Origin: Kocuria sp.
GTDB taxonomy: Bacteria; Actinomycetota; Actinomycetes; Actinomycetales; Micrococcaceae
NCBI GenBank assembly: GCA_030524035.1
Contig: JAUNHG010000002.1
Location: 310,001 to 374,000, forward strand
Direction of reading: 5' to 3'
DNA length: 64,000 bases
Part shown: positions 1-8,997 of the stretch, one piece after another
Layout of the letters: each line of letters starts with the position of its first letter
How positions within the stretch are numbered: position 1 is the stretch's first letter
Notes under the pieces: generated by a model
What the model saw: the letters and a program-made list of their open reading frames with translations, nothing else
What the model was told of the DNA's origin: nothing
Database searches by the model: none
Position numbers and translations under genes: made by a program

Positions 1-174
1 GGCATTGTGTGGGGCACCCTGGCCACCTTGTTTGTGGCCACTCCACTGTACGCCGCCTTGCGGTCTACAGAATCTGCCGTCAAAAAACAGGAAGCACAGG
101 CCATGGAGTTGAGGCACACCGCAAAGAGCTTGGACAACACACGGTCCCGGCAGGTGACACGCCCGAGTCCGTGA
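1..174 (+). CDS. secF: SecF, C-terminal end (partial)
   Basis: The first frame is open from base 1 to a TGA at 172-174 and gives 57 residues. It begins in a hydrophobic segment (GTLATLFVATPLYAAL), matching the last membrane helix of SecF, followed by a polar cytoplasmic tail. SecF works with SecD in the Sec translocase and uses the proton gradient to complete protein export. The next gene is relA, and secD-secF-relA is a common actinobacterial order. Only the tail is visible, so the identification rests on that helix and on position. Confidence 0.72.
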   Translation, partial: GIVWGTLATLFVATPLYAALRSTESAVKKQEAQAMELRHTAKSLDNTRSRQVTRPSP

Positions 175-191
175 AAGCTGGGTGACCTGCC

Positions 192-197
192 TAGACT
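192..197 (+). promoter_or_regulatory. Candidate -10 box upstream of relA
   Basis: TAGACT fits the actinobacterial TANNNT -10 consensus and lies 18 bases after the secF stop. A convincing -35 is absent. A short inverted repeat (CCCCG/CGGGG, 202-213) and another (GATAC/GTATC, 223-237) follow in the presumed leader. The same hexamer occurs upstream of aspS and near the right end of the window. Confidence 0.35.
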
Positions 198-261
198 AGA
201 GCCCCGCACGGGGTAACTTCGTGATACTGAGCGTATCGGGGACCGTCGGAAGGGGGCAGCT

Positions 262-2664
262 GTGGAGGACTCTCCAGACCTGAATGCTAACGCTGAGGTG
301 TCGTCGTGGACGCAGACCGGGCGCGCTCAGACTGTGTCCGGTAGCTCGGGAACTCACGGAGTGCTTCCAGCGTCCCGCCCAGTTTTTGGCCGCCCAGTAT
401 TCCCCGGACGTTCGGAGCGGACACGTTCGACATTGTCCTACTTATCGGGTGCCTCCGTTTCCCGGTCTCCGCTGATTGAACCCTTGCTGCGTACCGTGCG
501 TGAAAACGCTCCGGATGAGGACCTTACGGTGCTGCAGCGGGCCTTTGCTGTCGCTGACCGTCAGCACGAAGGTCAAAAACGCAAAAGTGGCGACCCGTAC
601 ATTACGCATCCCGTGGCAGTAACTACCATTCTGGCTGAACTCGGGATGACTGGTTCGGTGCTGGTGGCGGCCTTACTGCACGATACGGTGGAAGACACTG
701 ACTACACTTTGGAGCAGCTCACTCAAGATTTTGGGGAGGAAGTTGCCCAACTGGTGGACGGTGTAACCAAGCTGGATAAAGTCCAGTATGGTGAACACGC
801 TCAGGCGGAAACTGTTCGCAAAATGATTGTGGCCATGGCGCGGGATATCAGGGTTTTGTTAATCAAACTGGCTGATCGACTGCATAATGCTCGCACATGG
901 CGTTTTGTGTCTCAGGAATCTTCGGCAAAAAAAGCGAGGGAGACCCTGGAAATATTTGCCCCCTTGGCGCATCGCTTAGGGTTGAATACTATTAAGTGGG
1001 AATTAGAAGACCTTTCCTTCGCCGCGCTTTACCCTAAGATCTACGATGAAATTGTGCGTATGGTGGGGGAGCGTCAACCGCAGCGTGAGCGAAATTTAGC
1101 GGAGATTCGCACCCTCGTGGCGGAAGATCTTGCCCAATCTAGAATAGATGCGGTCATCACTGGGCGGCCTAAACACTACTATTCCGTGTATCAAAAAATG
1201 ATTGTGCGGGGTAAAGACTTTGATGAAATCCATGATCTTCTGGCCGTTCGAGTCTTGGTCTCCTCTGTTCGAGAGTGTTATGCGGCGCTAGGGTCTTTGC
1301 ATGCCCGATGGCGTCCTCTGCCTGGGCGGTTTAAAGATTACATTGCCATGCCAAAATTCAATATGTATCAATCCTTACACACAACAGTGTTGGGGCCCGG
1401 TGGGCGGCCGGTGGAGATTCAGATCCGCACTCACGAAATGCATCAGCGTGCGGAATATGGTGTGGCTGCGCATTGGAAATATAAGGATCACGCGCAGCGT
1501 GGGGGTAATCCCACTAAATCTGGTTCTCAGGATATGGGGTGGTTAAAGTCTTTGGTGTCGTGGCAGGACGATACCAAAGACTCCACCGAATTCCTTGACT
1601 CGCTGCGCTATCACATTGATACCAAAGAAGTGTATGTTTTTACTCCCCGTGGAGATGTTATGGCTTTACCCGCAGGATCCACGCCGGTGGATTTCGCGTA
1701 TGCGGTGCACACAGAGGTAGGGGATAAAACCATCGGTGCCCGCGTCAATGGAAAACTCGTGGCGCTGTCTTCTGCTTTACAGCACGGTGACTGGGTGGAG
1801 GTCTTGACGTCCAAGTCCCCCCACGCGGCCCCTTCTCAGGACTGGTTAAAGTTTGTTTCCTCCCCGCGGGCACGACAGAAGATCAAACAGTTCTTCACGA
1901 AGGAGCGACGTGAAGAAGCTATTACGCGGGGGCAGGAAGTGTTAACGCGTGCATTGCGTAAACATCATTTGCCGCTGCAGCGCACCGTGACTCAGGAAGC
2001 GTTGGTGTCGGTGGCACAACAGCTCAACCGCTCTGATATCACGGCTTTATACGAGGCTATCGGCAATGAAACCGTTTCCGCGCGGGATGTGATTGACCTG
2101 CTGGTTGAGTCCGCCGGTGGTGCTGAAGGTTCGGCCGAAGACGTGGTGGACACTATCTCGCCTATTCACCCCGTGCGTCACGGCGTGGCAGATCCCGGGG
2201 TAGCGGTGGATGGTGCCACGGATGTCTACATTAAGCTAGCCCGGTGCTGCACCCCGGTTCCCCCGGATCAGATCATCGGATTTGTCACCCGTGGCCAAGG
2301 CATATCTGTTCACCGGACAGACTGCGTGAACATGACTAGCCAGGCCGATTCGGAGCGTAAGGTCGCCGTACACTGGGCGCCCACCCAGTCATCAGTATTT
2401 TTAGTGGAAATTCAGGTGGAAGCGCTGGATCGGCAAAAATTGTTGTCAGATGTTACTCGTGTGCTTTCTGAAAATCATGTGAATATTTTGTCCGCTAACG
2501 TTCATACGTCCTCGGATCGTTTGGCTATCTCACGATTTTCCTTTGAAATGGGAGACGCCAAGTACTTGGATCACGTGCTTCATCAGGTCCGCAATATTGA
2601 CGGGGTGTATGACGTATACCGGACATCAGCGCACAAGCGTTTGCCCGGCCCATCGCGCCCTTAA
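262..2664 (+). CDS. relA: RelA/SpoT-family (p)ppGpp synthetase/hydrolase
   Basis: This is a bifunctional long RSH enzyme that makes and degrades (p)ppGpp, the stringent-response alarmone. The 800 residues show an unconserved N-terminal stretch of about 70, an HD hydrolase domain with H116 and HDTVED at 140-145, a synthetase domain (GRFKDYIAMPK near 355, QSLHTT near 370), a TGS domain at about 455-515, a Cys-containing zinc-finger region (ARCCTPVPPD, near 660) and a C-terminal ACT domain over roughly the last 90 residues. Hydrolase residues are intact, so both activities are expected. The GTG start at 262 has a purine-rich ribosome binding site (GGAAGGGGG) just upstream. The gene follows secF in the usual order and converges on the next gene. 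Confidence 0.96.
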   Translation: MEDSPDLNANAEVSSWTQTGRAQTVSGSSGTHGVLPASRPVFGRPVFPGRSERTRSTLSYLSGASVSRSPLIEPLLRTVRENAPDEDLTVLQRAFAVADRQHEGQKRKSGDPYITHPVAVTTILAELGMTGSVLVAALLHDTVEDTDYTLEQLTQDFGEEVAQLVDGVTKLDKVQYGEHAQAETVRKMIVAMARDIRVLLIKLADRLHNARTWRFVSQESSAKKARETLEIFAPLAHRLGLNTIKWELEDLSFAALYPKIYDEIVRMVGERQPQRERNLAEIRTLVAEDLAQSRIDAVITGRPKHYYSVYQKMIVRGKDFDEIHDLLAVRVLVSSVRECYAALGSLHARWRPLPGRFKDYIAMPKFNMYQSLHTTVLGPGGRPVEIQIRTHEMHQRAEYGVAAHWKYKDHAQRGGNPTKSGSQDMGWLKSLVSWQDDTKDSTEFLDSLRYHIDTKEVYVFTPRGDVMALPAGSTPVDFAYAVHTEVGDKTIGARVNGKLVALSSALQHGDWVEVLTSKSPHAAPSQDWLKFVSSPRARQKIKQFFTKERREEAITRGQEVLTRALRKHHLPLQRTVTQEALVSVAQQLNRSDITALYEAIGNETVSARDVIDLLVESAGGAEGSAEDVVDTISPIHPVRHGVADPGVAVDGATDVYIKLARCCTPVPPDQIIGFVTRGQGISVHRTDCVNMTSQADSERKVAVHWAPTQSSVFLVEIQVEALDRQKLLSDVTRVLSENHVNILSANVHTSSDRLAISRFSFEMGDAKYLDHVLHQVRNIDGVYDVYRTSAHKRLPGPSRP

Positions 2665-2695
2665 GATTACTGCTCCTGCGCAAAAGTTGCCCGCG

Positions 2696-3370
2696 TCAGA
2701 GCCTGGCCCCCTTCGGTATATCCAATCCCAACCGACGGCATGCTTTGCGGATGGTGACCACCGCCTGAGGTCGATGCGGGACTCGGGGACGTGTGTGTAA
2801 CAGACGCACCACATCAGATGGGTTCACTCCCAAGTGCGGTGCTTGCAACATCACAAGTAACGCGGCAAAAGCATCCGGGTGCTGCCAGCACGCCAGATCG
2901 GCTGCCGTGCGTAAGGGTGTCGTGACGCGTACCCCGTAAAACTGATCAACATCCATCGGTTCATAAAGCACCTGCCGGATCGTCCAGCGTACTGTGGCTG
3001 TGGGAGGAGCCGGGCGTATGGACGAACGGTGCTCACGGTGAGTTAAAAACTCCACGACTGAAGGGGTGGAGGCGCAGGAATAGAACCAGGCGGCTGAAGC
3101 GCGGTGCAGCACGGCATTGTGCACAATCCCAGGTGGCATCGTGAGCTTGATAGCCGCGGCTTTCATGTGCCGGGTAACCCCCATGCCTACCGCTGCGTAC
3201 ACGGGACCTAGGACCCGTAACAGCATGCCATCGTGTACCAGTGCGGTAAGTTCAGAACGACTCAGCCCGCCATAGCTTGGGCTAGCGGTCCAGATCAGCT
3301 CAAAGTTCTGGGGAATGTTCGACGCAGCAGCTACTGGGTATGGCGGAGAATCGACGGTCATAACCACCAT
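2696..3370 (-). CDS. AbiEi-antitoxin-like winged-helix protein
   Basis: This is a protein of about 224 residues. Its N-terminal part (GLSRSELTALVHDGMLLRVLGPVYAA) resembles the winged-helix start of type IV AbiEi antitoxins and related orphan proteins common in Actinobacteria. The rest (LRTAADLACW and a basic C-terminus) fits the same broad group of DNA-binding-like proteins. No AbiEii nucleotidyltransferase toxin is adjacent, so a functional toxin-antitoxin pair is not supported. Start choice: ATG at 3370 has GAGG a few bases upstream. A TTG nine codons further out and an ATG three codons in are alternatives. It is convergent with relA. Function unknown. Confidence 0.6.
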   Translation of the reverse strand: MVVMTVDSPPYPVAAASNIPQNFELIWTASPSYGGLSRSELTALVHDGMLLRVLGPVYAAVGMGVTRHMKAAAIKLTMPPGIVHNAVLHRASAAWFYSCASTPSVVEFLTHREHRSSIRPAPPTATVRWTIRQVLYEPMDVDQFYGVRVTTPLRTAADLACWQHPDAFAALLVMLQAPHLGVNPSDVVRLLHTRPRVPHRPQAVVTIRKACRRLGLDIPKGARL

Positions 3371-3392
3371 CGAACCTCGTTGGCAGTGAGTG

Positions 3393-3436
3393 GGCAAAGA
3401 CCTGCGCTGCCCCTGTGGACATCGCAGGTCTTTGCC
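3393..3436 (-). terminator. 14-bp hairpin after the DUF349 gene
   Basis: The arms GGCAAAGACCTGCG (3393-3406) and CGCAGGTCTTTGCC (3423-3436) are perfect complements around a 16-base loop, immediately after the minus-strand DUF349 stop codon. There is no clear U-run, as is common for actinobacterial terminators. It lies just upstream of the AbiEi-like gene, also on the minus strand, so it separates the two transcripts. Confidence 0.6.
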
Positions 3437-4831
3437 TCACAAGCCAGCAGCTGTCCGTTGGATCATCTCCAACATATTGCGGGCATCCGCCAGTTCACGG
3501 GACAGCTTGTCCGCGCGGGTGGTGTCACCGGTGCTTTCTGCTGCCGTGAGCTGTTCTTGCAATTGAGTGACCTTGTCTTGCGCCTGAGCGAGCAGAGCGT
3601 GGGAGCGCAGTTCAGACTCCGATGCCACCTGCGTGGTTCGATGACTTGAATCGGCGCTGCGAACAGCTTCTTCGACGGTTTGTAGTTCGCTTTCAATCCG
3701 TTTGAAGTGTGCACGGGGAACCTTACCGATCTGATCCCAACGCTGTTGGATATCGGATAGTTTTTTGCGGGCGCTGCGAACATCCGTGACTGGTAATAAC
3801 TGCTGGGCTTCTTCCACCAAAGCAGTTTTGAGCTCAAGGTTGCGTTCAAATTCCTGCTCGACCTGATCGTGAGCCGCCTGACGGGCGGCGAAAAAGACAT
3901 CTTGAGCTGCACGGAATCGCGACCACAAAGCGTCATCATCACGGCGCGAAGCCCGGGGAGACGCCTTCCAACGGTCCATCAGGTCGCGGTATTTGCCCGC
4001 TGTCAGGTTCCACTCTGTGGAGTGCTGCAAAGCTTCGGCTTCCGCGATCAATTTCTCTTTGATGCGTTTTGCCTCGGCATTGGCTTCATCCAGTTGTGAG
4101 AAGTAGGCACGACGATGGCGGTCAAAGGCAGTGCGCGCATTGCGGAAACGTTTCCATAATGCGTCTTCGTCCTTACGAGAAAGGCGAATCCCTGATTTCT
4201 GGTGTGATTTCCATTCGTCAAATAATTCGGCCATCCGTGTGGAAGATTGTTTCCATTGGATTTTTTCCGGTTCTTGTTGTGCGATCTGCTCTGCTTCACA
4301 CACGATCGCGTCGCGCTGCGCAAAATGTTCTGCTTTGGCCGCTTCCGTGGCCCGTTTGTGCTCTGCTTCTAGCTCAGCAATCCTGGGGCGTAGGGATTCC
4401 AGCCGTGCTTCTAGGGCTTTGATGTCACCCACTAAGTGACGTTCGGCCAGCTGCGCCATGACCTGATCAGCATTGCGATTCATATCCGACGACGCCGTGT
4501 TGGCTTCCACCCGCTGTTCTAAGACGTCGACCATGGTTTTGACGTCTTCGAACTTCTTGACGAAATAAGCCAAAGCGTCGTCGGCGGAAACATCAGGCAC
4601 TTGACCGCACAGCACGCGTTCCCCATCAACCAGGACGTACACATGGCCATCATCAGTGACTTCACCAAAAGGTCGGGCAGCTTCAAGTTGCTCTGTGCGT
4701 AACCCATCGGAGGTACCGTGATGAAGGGTATCGGTGGTCGAGGGGGAAGGGGCCACACCCGAAGGTTTGATGGCTGCAGGCGTGGGCACCTGGGGCTGGG
4801 TTTGGTCGTCGGATTTGAGACGTTCTGTCAC
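3437..4831 (-). CDS. DUF349 domain protein
   Basis: This is a charged, largely helical protein of 464 residues. A low-complexity Pro/Thr/Ser N-terminus (about 60 residues) is followed by a coiled-coil region and three repeats of the DUF349 type, recognisable by W(K/R)-rich blocks such as FDEWKSH, DEDALWKRFR, DRWKAS, DDDALWSRFR and RWDQIGKVPR. The C-terminal 60 residues form another coiled coil. DUF349 proteins are widespread in Actinobacteria but of uncertain biochemical role. The GTG start at 4831 has only a weak ribosome binding site. It is divergent from hisS, and its leader holds a strong hairpin. Confidence 0.85.
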   Translation of the reverse strand: MTERLKSDDQTQPQVPTPAAIKPSGVAPSPSTTDTLHHGTSDGLRTEQLEAARPFGEVTDDGHVYVLVDGERVLCGQVPDVSADDALAYFVKKFEDVKTMVDVLEQRVEANTASSDMNRNADQVMAQLAERHLVGDIKALEARLESLRPRIAELEAEHKRATEAAKAEHFAQRDAIVCEAEQIAQQEPEKIQWKQSSTRMAELFDEWKSHQKSGIRLSRKDEDALWKRFRNARTAFDRHRRAYFSQLDEANAEAKRIKEKLIAEAEALQHSTEWNLTAGKYRDLMDRWKASPRASRRDDDALWSRFRAAQDVFFAARQAAHDQVEQEFERNLELKTALVEEAQQLLPVTDVRSARKKLSDIQQRWDQIGKVPRAHFKRIESELQTVEEAVRSADSSHRTTQVASESELRSHALLAQAQDKVTQLQEQLTAAESTGDTTRADKLSRELADARNMLEMIQRTAAGL

Positions 4832-4851
4832 CGCTGAAACTCTTTCACTCG

Positions 4852-4890
4852 TGCCGGACTGTTCCCTTCGGGTTCCTGGATCGTCCGGCA
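4852..4890 (-). promoter_or_regulatory. Hairpin in the DUF349 5' leader
   Basis: TGCCGGAC (4852-4859) and GTCCGGCA (4883-4890) form a perfect 8-bp stem about 20 bases upstream of the DUF349 start, with a smaller CCC-TTCG-GG hairpin in its loop. A second, weaker inverted repeat (GTGGG/CCCAC) is at about 4897-4918. Both are in the divergent region shared with hisS, so they may be an RNA leader structure or DNA operators. Confidence 0.4.
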
Positions 4891-5014
4891 GCTTGTCTGT
4901 GGGCTACGCGAGTAACCCACAGCACCCTACGAAAGACCATGGTATCCATGGGGCACACTAGCGCGAATGCGGTGGAAGTCACCGTGGCCTTCTGGCTAAT
5001 GCCTCGCCTGCCCA

Positions 5015-5020
5015 TAGGAT
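5015..5020 (+). promoter_or_regulatory. Candidate -10 box of hisS
   Basis: TAGGAT lies 47 bases before the chosen hisS start. The same hexamer occurs at similar distances upstream of efp and leuS. No good -35 hexamer is visible. Confidence 0.35.
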
Positions 5021-5066
5021 GGTTCGCGTACCTTTTGTGACCCTCTCACTTGCAGGAGACATGCTC

Positions 5067-6422
5067 ATGGCCTCGACACCCTCCCTTTCCGGGTTTCCCG
5101 AGTGGCTACCACAGCATCGACTGGTGGAGTTACACGTGCTGGATACCTTGAGGGAGACGTTTGAGCTCCACGGGTTTTCCTCGATTGAAACCCGCGCAGT
5201 GGAAACAGTGGAACATCTGCTGCGTAAGGGAGAGATTGATAAAGAGGTCTATGGGATTTCACGCTTGGCGGAGGACGAGCACGCCACCGCGACTGCGTCG
5301 GAAGGCAAACTGGCTTTGCACTTTGACCTCACGGTTCCGTTTGCTCGGTACGTGCTAGAAAACGCTGGACACTTGAATTTTCCGTTCCGTCGATATCAAA
5401 TCCAGAAAGTCTGGCGCGGGGAACGTCCGCAGGAAGGCCGTGCCCGGGAATTCACGCAGGCAGATATCGACGTTGTTGCGGAAAACACCCTGCCGTTCCG
5501 GTATGACATTGAACTGGCATTGGTGATGATTGAAGCCCTTTCTGCATTACCGGTTCCTGAGTTTGTGTTGCGCGTCAACAACCGAAAACTGGCCGAAGGT
5601 TTTTACCGAGGCATTGGTTTGACGGATGCTCCTTCCGTGCTGAGGGAGATCGACAAACTGGAAAAAATTGGAGCCGACAAGGTCATGAAAAACCTGTGTG
5701 ATCATGTGGGTGCCACGGCTGAGCAAGCCAAAGCAGCGCTGCGTTTGGCTGCTATCCGCACCGAAGACACAGGGTTTGTGCAACAAGTCAGGGACTTAGG
5801 CGTCACCGACGAGCTCATGGAAGAAGGTCTCCAGGAGTTGGGCGAGTTAGTGGAAGAGGGAACGCGCCGGGCGCCGGGGCGCATTGTGGCTGATTTATCC
5901 ATCGCTCGCGGGTTGGATTATTACACGGGCACGGTGTACGAAACGGTGTTGGTGGGCCACGAAAAGCTCGGTTCCATTTGTTCCGGTGGTCGTTATGAAT
6001 CCCTGGCTTCCACGGGCCGTAAGGCGTATCCGGGTGTGGGGTTGTCGATTGGTGTTACCCGTCTGGTGTCACGGATTATCAGTCAGGATTTGGCATCGGT
6101 TTCCCGGCCTGTGCCCACGACTGTGCTCGTGTCGTTAGCGGATGAAGACAGCTGGTCTGCGGCCCAGGACGTTGCTATTCAACTCCGCAGCCGGGGTATT
6201 GCTTGCGAAGTCTCTGCGACCGCAGCCAAGTTTGGTAAACAGATCAAGTACGCCGATAAACGCGGTATCCCGTTTGTCTGGTTTTCTACGGCTCACGACG
6301 ACGGCTCTGTGGTGCATGAGGTGAAAGATATTCGGTCGGGAGAACAAATTGTTGCAGACCCTCACACGTGGCTGCCCCCGGCTGGGGATATGGGCGTGCA
6401 GGTCACTGCCACAGGTCGTTGA
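5067..6422 (+). CDS. hisS: Histidyl-tRNA synthetase
   Basis: This class II aminoacyl-tRNA synthetase charges tRNA-His. The signatures are the motif 2 region (RYQIQKVWRGERPQEGRAREFTQ), the HisRS-specific RGLDYYTGTVYE and motif 3 (GVGLSIGVTRL), followed by an anticodon-binding domain in about the last 100 residues. The ATG at 5067 is chosen because AGGAG (5054-5058) sits eight bases upstream, giving 451 residues, normal for the family. An ATG at 5061 is too close to that site, and starts further upstream add an unconserved segment. It is followed by aspS, as is usual in Actinobacteria, but with its own gap of about 115 bases and a candidate promoter there. Confidence 0.96.
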   Translation: MASTPSLSGFPEWLPQHRLVELHVLDTLRETFELHGFSSIETRAVETVEHLLRKGEIDKEVYGISRLAEDEHATATASEGKLALHFDLTVPFARYVLENAGHLNFPFRRYQIQKVWRGERPQEGRAREFTQADIDVVAENTLPFRYDIELALVMIEALSALPVPEFVLRVNNRKLAEGFYRGIGLTDAPSVLREIDKLEKIGADKVMKNLCDHVGATAEQAKAALRLAAIRTEDTGFVQQVRDLGVTDELMEEGLQELGELVEEGTRRAPGRIVADLSIARGLDYYTGTVYETVLVGHEKLGSICSGGRYESLASTGRKAYPGVGLSIGVTRLVSRIISQDLASVSRPVPTTVLVSLADEDSWSAAQDVAIQLRSRGIACEVSATAAKFGKQIKYADKRGIPFVWFSTAHDDGSVVHEVKDIRSGEQIVADPHTWLPPAGDMGVQVTATGR

Positions 6423-6438
6423 TCTTTCTGGGTGTCTG

Positions 6439-6444
6439 TAGACT
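6439..6444 (+). promoter_or_regulatory. Candidate -10 box of aspS
   Basis: TAGACT occurs 16 bases after the hisS stop and about 93 bases before the aspS start, suggesting that aspS has a promoter of its own. The leader contains an inverted repeat, GATGCA/TGCATC (6484-6500). Confidence 0.3.
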
Positions 6445-6537
6445 CGGGCACGGAAAATCTTCGGGCGGTTGATGGCGCTGCATGATGCATGCGGTGCATC
6501 CCGGACCACGTCAGACAAAAACGTAAGGAATTTATCG

Positions 6538-8310
6538 GTGCTGCGCACTCATACCCTTGGCGAAATCGATTCCGATCTCATCGGGCAAACTGTCACCCTG
6601 GCCGGGTGGGTAGGGCGTCGTCGTGACCACGGCGGTGTTGCTTTTGTGGACCTGCGTGATGCCTCCGGTGTGGCCCAGGTGGTAATACGAGACGAAAAGG
6701 ACTTTGACCACCTGCGTAACGAATATGTTTTGCAGGTGACGGGTACGGTGGAACGTCGCCCAGAAGGTAATGAAAACCCCCATTTGGCGTCGGGGCAGGT
6801 GGAGGTCATGGCTGATCACGTTACGGTGCTCAACACCGCTGCTCCTCTGCCATTCCAAATTGATGAACATGTGGAGGTTGGGGAAGAAGCCCGATTGAAG
6901 TACCGCTATTTAGATTTACGGCGTACGGAGCCGGCGCGCATTATGCGTCTGCGCTCAGAAGTAAACCGCGTGGCCCGCACGGTTTTGCATGATCGTGGTT
7001 ATCTGGAGGTGGAAACCCCCACGCTGACCCGTTCCACGCCGGAAGGTGCCCGTGATTTTCTCGTGCCTGCCCGTTTAGCCCCTGGGTCTTGGTACGCACT
7101 ACCGCAATCTCCACAGTTGTTTAAGCAGCTATTGCAGGTGGGCGGTGTGGAAAAGTACTTCCAGATTGCCCGCTGTTACCGGGATGAAGATTTCCGCGCT
7201 GATCGGCAACCAGAGTTTACTCAGCTAGATATTGAAGCTTCTTTTGTGGAGCAGGATGACATCATAGAACTGGGTGAAGCACTGATCCGTCAGTTGTGGG
7301 CATTAATTGACGTTGACATCACTACGCCCATTCCGCGTATGACTTACGCGGATGCAATGGAAAAATACGGTTCCGATAAACCAGATCTTCGGTTCGGTGT
7401 GGAACTCAAAGATCTCACGGAGTACTTTTCGCACACGCCTTTTCGGGTATTCCAAGCTCCGTATGTCGGGGCGGTGGTGATGCCAGGTGGCGCCTCTCAG
7501 CCTCGGCGCACGTTGGATGCTTGGCAGGAATGGGCTAAGCAGCGTGGCGCTAAAGGGCTGGCTTATGTCTTACTTAAAGACGACGGCGAGATCACCGGTC
7601 CGGTCGCCAAGAACATTACTGATGCTGAAAAAGCAGGGCTGGCGGAAGCTACCGGTGCCCAGCCAGGTGATTGCATTTTCTTTGCTGCCGGTGACCCCAA
7701 ACCTTCCCGAGCCCTGCTGGGGGCAGCCCGGGTGGAAATCGGACATCGCACGGGGCTTGTGCAGGAGGGGGACTGGGCTTTTGTGTGGGTAGTTGATGCC
7801 CCACTGTTCGAATCCGTTTCTGACGCTGTGGCATCCGGTGACGTAGCGGTGGGTTCCGGAGCCTGGACTGCTGTGCACCATGCGTTTACTTCCCCCAAGC
7901 CGGAATACCTCCAGACGTTTGACACTAACCCCGGCGAGGCTCTGGCCTACGCTTACGACATCGTGTGCAATGGGGTGGAATTGGGGGGCGGTTCCATCCG
8001 TATCCACCAACGTGAGGTCCAGGACCGGGTTTTCCGGGTCATGGGACTTTCCCCCGAGCAGATCCAGGAAAAGTTCGGTTTCTTACTGGAGGCTTTTTCC
8101 TTCGGTGCACCGCCCCATGGGGGGATTGCCTTGGGGTGGGACCGTGTGGTGTCCATGTTGGCTGGGGTGGATTCGATTCGTGAGGTTATTGCTTTCCCCA
8201 AGACCGGTGGTGGATACGATCCCCTGACAGCTGCTCCGGCCCCTATTACCGCCGATCAGCGGAAGGAAGCTGGTGTCGACGCGCGACCTGGAACACAAGC
8301 TGATTCGTAG
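6538..8310 (+). CDS. aspS: Aspartyl-tRNA synthetase
   Basis: This class IIb synthetase of bacterial type has 590 residues. It contains an N-terminal OB-fold anticodon domain ([18 protein letters not shown]), motif 2 ([19 protein letters not shown]), a bacterial GAD insertion in the middle, and motif 3 ([13 protein letters not shown]). Actinobacterial AspRS is often non-discriminating and also charges tRNA-Asn, but this cannot be decided from the sequence. The GTG at 6538 is chosen over upstream starts because AAGGAA (6525-6530) is seven bases away and the protein then begins LRTHTLGEI, as in the family. It ends three bases from the stop of the convergent PAP2-like gene. Confidence 0.96.
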   Translation: MLRTHTLGEIDSDLIGQTVTLAGWVGRRRDHGGVAFVDLRDASGVAQVVIRDEKDFDHLRNEYVLQVTGTVERRPEGNENPHLASGQVEVMADHVTVLNTAAPLPFQIDEHVEVGEEARLKYRYLDLRRTEPARIMRLRSEVNRVARTVLHDRGYLEVETPTLTRSTPEGARDFLVPARLAPGSWYALPQSPQLFKQLLQVGGVEKYFQIARCYRDEDFRADRQPEFTQLDIEASFVEQDDIIELGEALIRQLWALIDVDITTPIPRMTYADAMEKYGSDKPDLRFGVELKDLTEYFSHTPFRVFQAPYVGAVVMPGGASQPRRTLDAWQEWAKQRGAKGLAYVLLKDDGEITGPVAKNITDAEKAGLAEATGAQPGDCIFFAAGDPKPSRALLGAARVEIGHRTGLVQEGDWAFVWVVDAPLFESVSDAVASGDVAVGSGAWTAVHHAFTSPKPEYLQTFDTNPGEALAYAYDIVCNGVELGGGSIRIHQREVQDRVFRVMGLSPEQIQEKFGFLLEAFSFGAPPHGGIALGWDRVVSMLAGVDSIREVIAFPKTGGGYDPLTAAPAPITADQRKEAGVDARPGTQADS

Positions 8311-8313
8311 GCT

Positions 8314-8949
8314 CTAGAGCCAATGGTGCCAGGCTAACGTGTAGAGTCCGCCGAGCAGTATTCCAATCCAGATCCCCACCACGCATTGCCAGTATGTGTG
8401 GTCGCGGGTCCGTTGTCGTGCCCAGGTTACGATCACTGGGATCACCCAGCTCACCAGCACTAAGCTGCCATCAATGACGACGGGTAGTGTGACGGCAAAG
8501 GCCGCGGCCATGGCGCTGTGAGCAGAAACTTTCCAGATCAGCGTGACCACTGCGAGCGTGATGACCCCGGATAAGAGAAGCACGGTGGTGACGGTGATGG
8601 ACCGAGGAATTCTGAGTGCATCCGCGAGTAGAACATGAACCAATAACGCGGTACCCATCAGCACAGCGACGGAAGTGTAGACAGGCAAACGATGCTCGCG
8701 GCGTCTGACGTAGCGTGTTTCGACTACTCCTCGCCGCGAAAGGTAGATCAACACAGCCATGGGAAGCCCTAACACCACCGCTGCTGTAACGACTGCCCAC
8801 CACAAACCCTGATGACCGTCCTCCGTGACCCCGGCTGCGAGTAACAGCACGGTGCCCAAGATTGCCGGTGAACAGATGGCAGCCACGACTTCTGCCACTT
8901 TATGGAGTAGGGGTGCCGTGGAGGATGTGGAGAGAGTACCGCTGGTCAT
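8314..8949 (-). CDS. PAP2-like integral membrane protein
   Basis: This protein of about 211 residues has five or six hydrophobic segments. Two short blocks, KVSAHSA (near 145) and RQRTRDHTYWQ (near 185), occupy the places of the PSGH and SRxxxxxH motifs of type 2 phosphatidic-acid phosphatases. The N-terminal KxxxxxxRP motif is replaced by a weaker RRREHRLPV stretch. It is therefore a degenerate PAP2-family member: it may act on a prenyl- or phospholipid phosphate in the membrane, or be catalytically altered. ATG at 8949 is preferred; no ribosome binding site is seen, but a TACGAT box lies seven bases upstream, compatible with a leaderless message. Confidence 0.65.
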   Translation of the reverse strand: MTSGTLSTSSTAPLLHKVAEVVAAICSPAILGTVLLLAAGVTEDGHQGLWWAVVTAAVVLGLPMAVLIYLSRRGVVETRYVRRREHRLPVYTSVAVLMGTALLVHVLLADALRIPRSITVTTVLLLSGVITLAVVTLIWKVSAHSAMAAAFAVTLPVVIDGSLVLVSWVIPVIVTWARQRTRDHTYWQCVVGIWIGILLGGLYTLAWHHWL

Positions 8950-8997
8950 AGGAAGGATCGTAGTTCGTCTGTCAGACTCACCCGATAGCCTGGCAGG
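8950..8997. promoter_or_regulatory. Divergent promoter region, possible leaderless starts
   Basis: Only 48 bases separate the divergent PAP2-like gene and rarA. On the plus strand TAGCCT (8986-8991) ends six bases before the rarA GTG. On the minus strand TACGAT ends seven bases before the PAP2-like ATG. Neither start has a Shine-Dalgarno sequence. TANNNT at this distance is the usual arrangement for leaderless transcripts in Actinobacteria. Confidence 0.45.

Noticed and set aside
8308-8321. Palindrome GGCTCTAGAGCC at the aspS/PAP2-like junction
   Set aside because: Both stop codons are TAG/CTA and fall inside it. The arms leave no loop for a hairpin, so it is probably a by-product of two converging stops.
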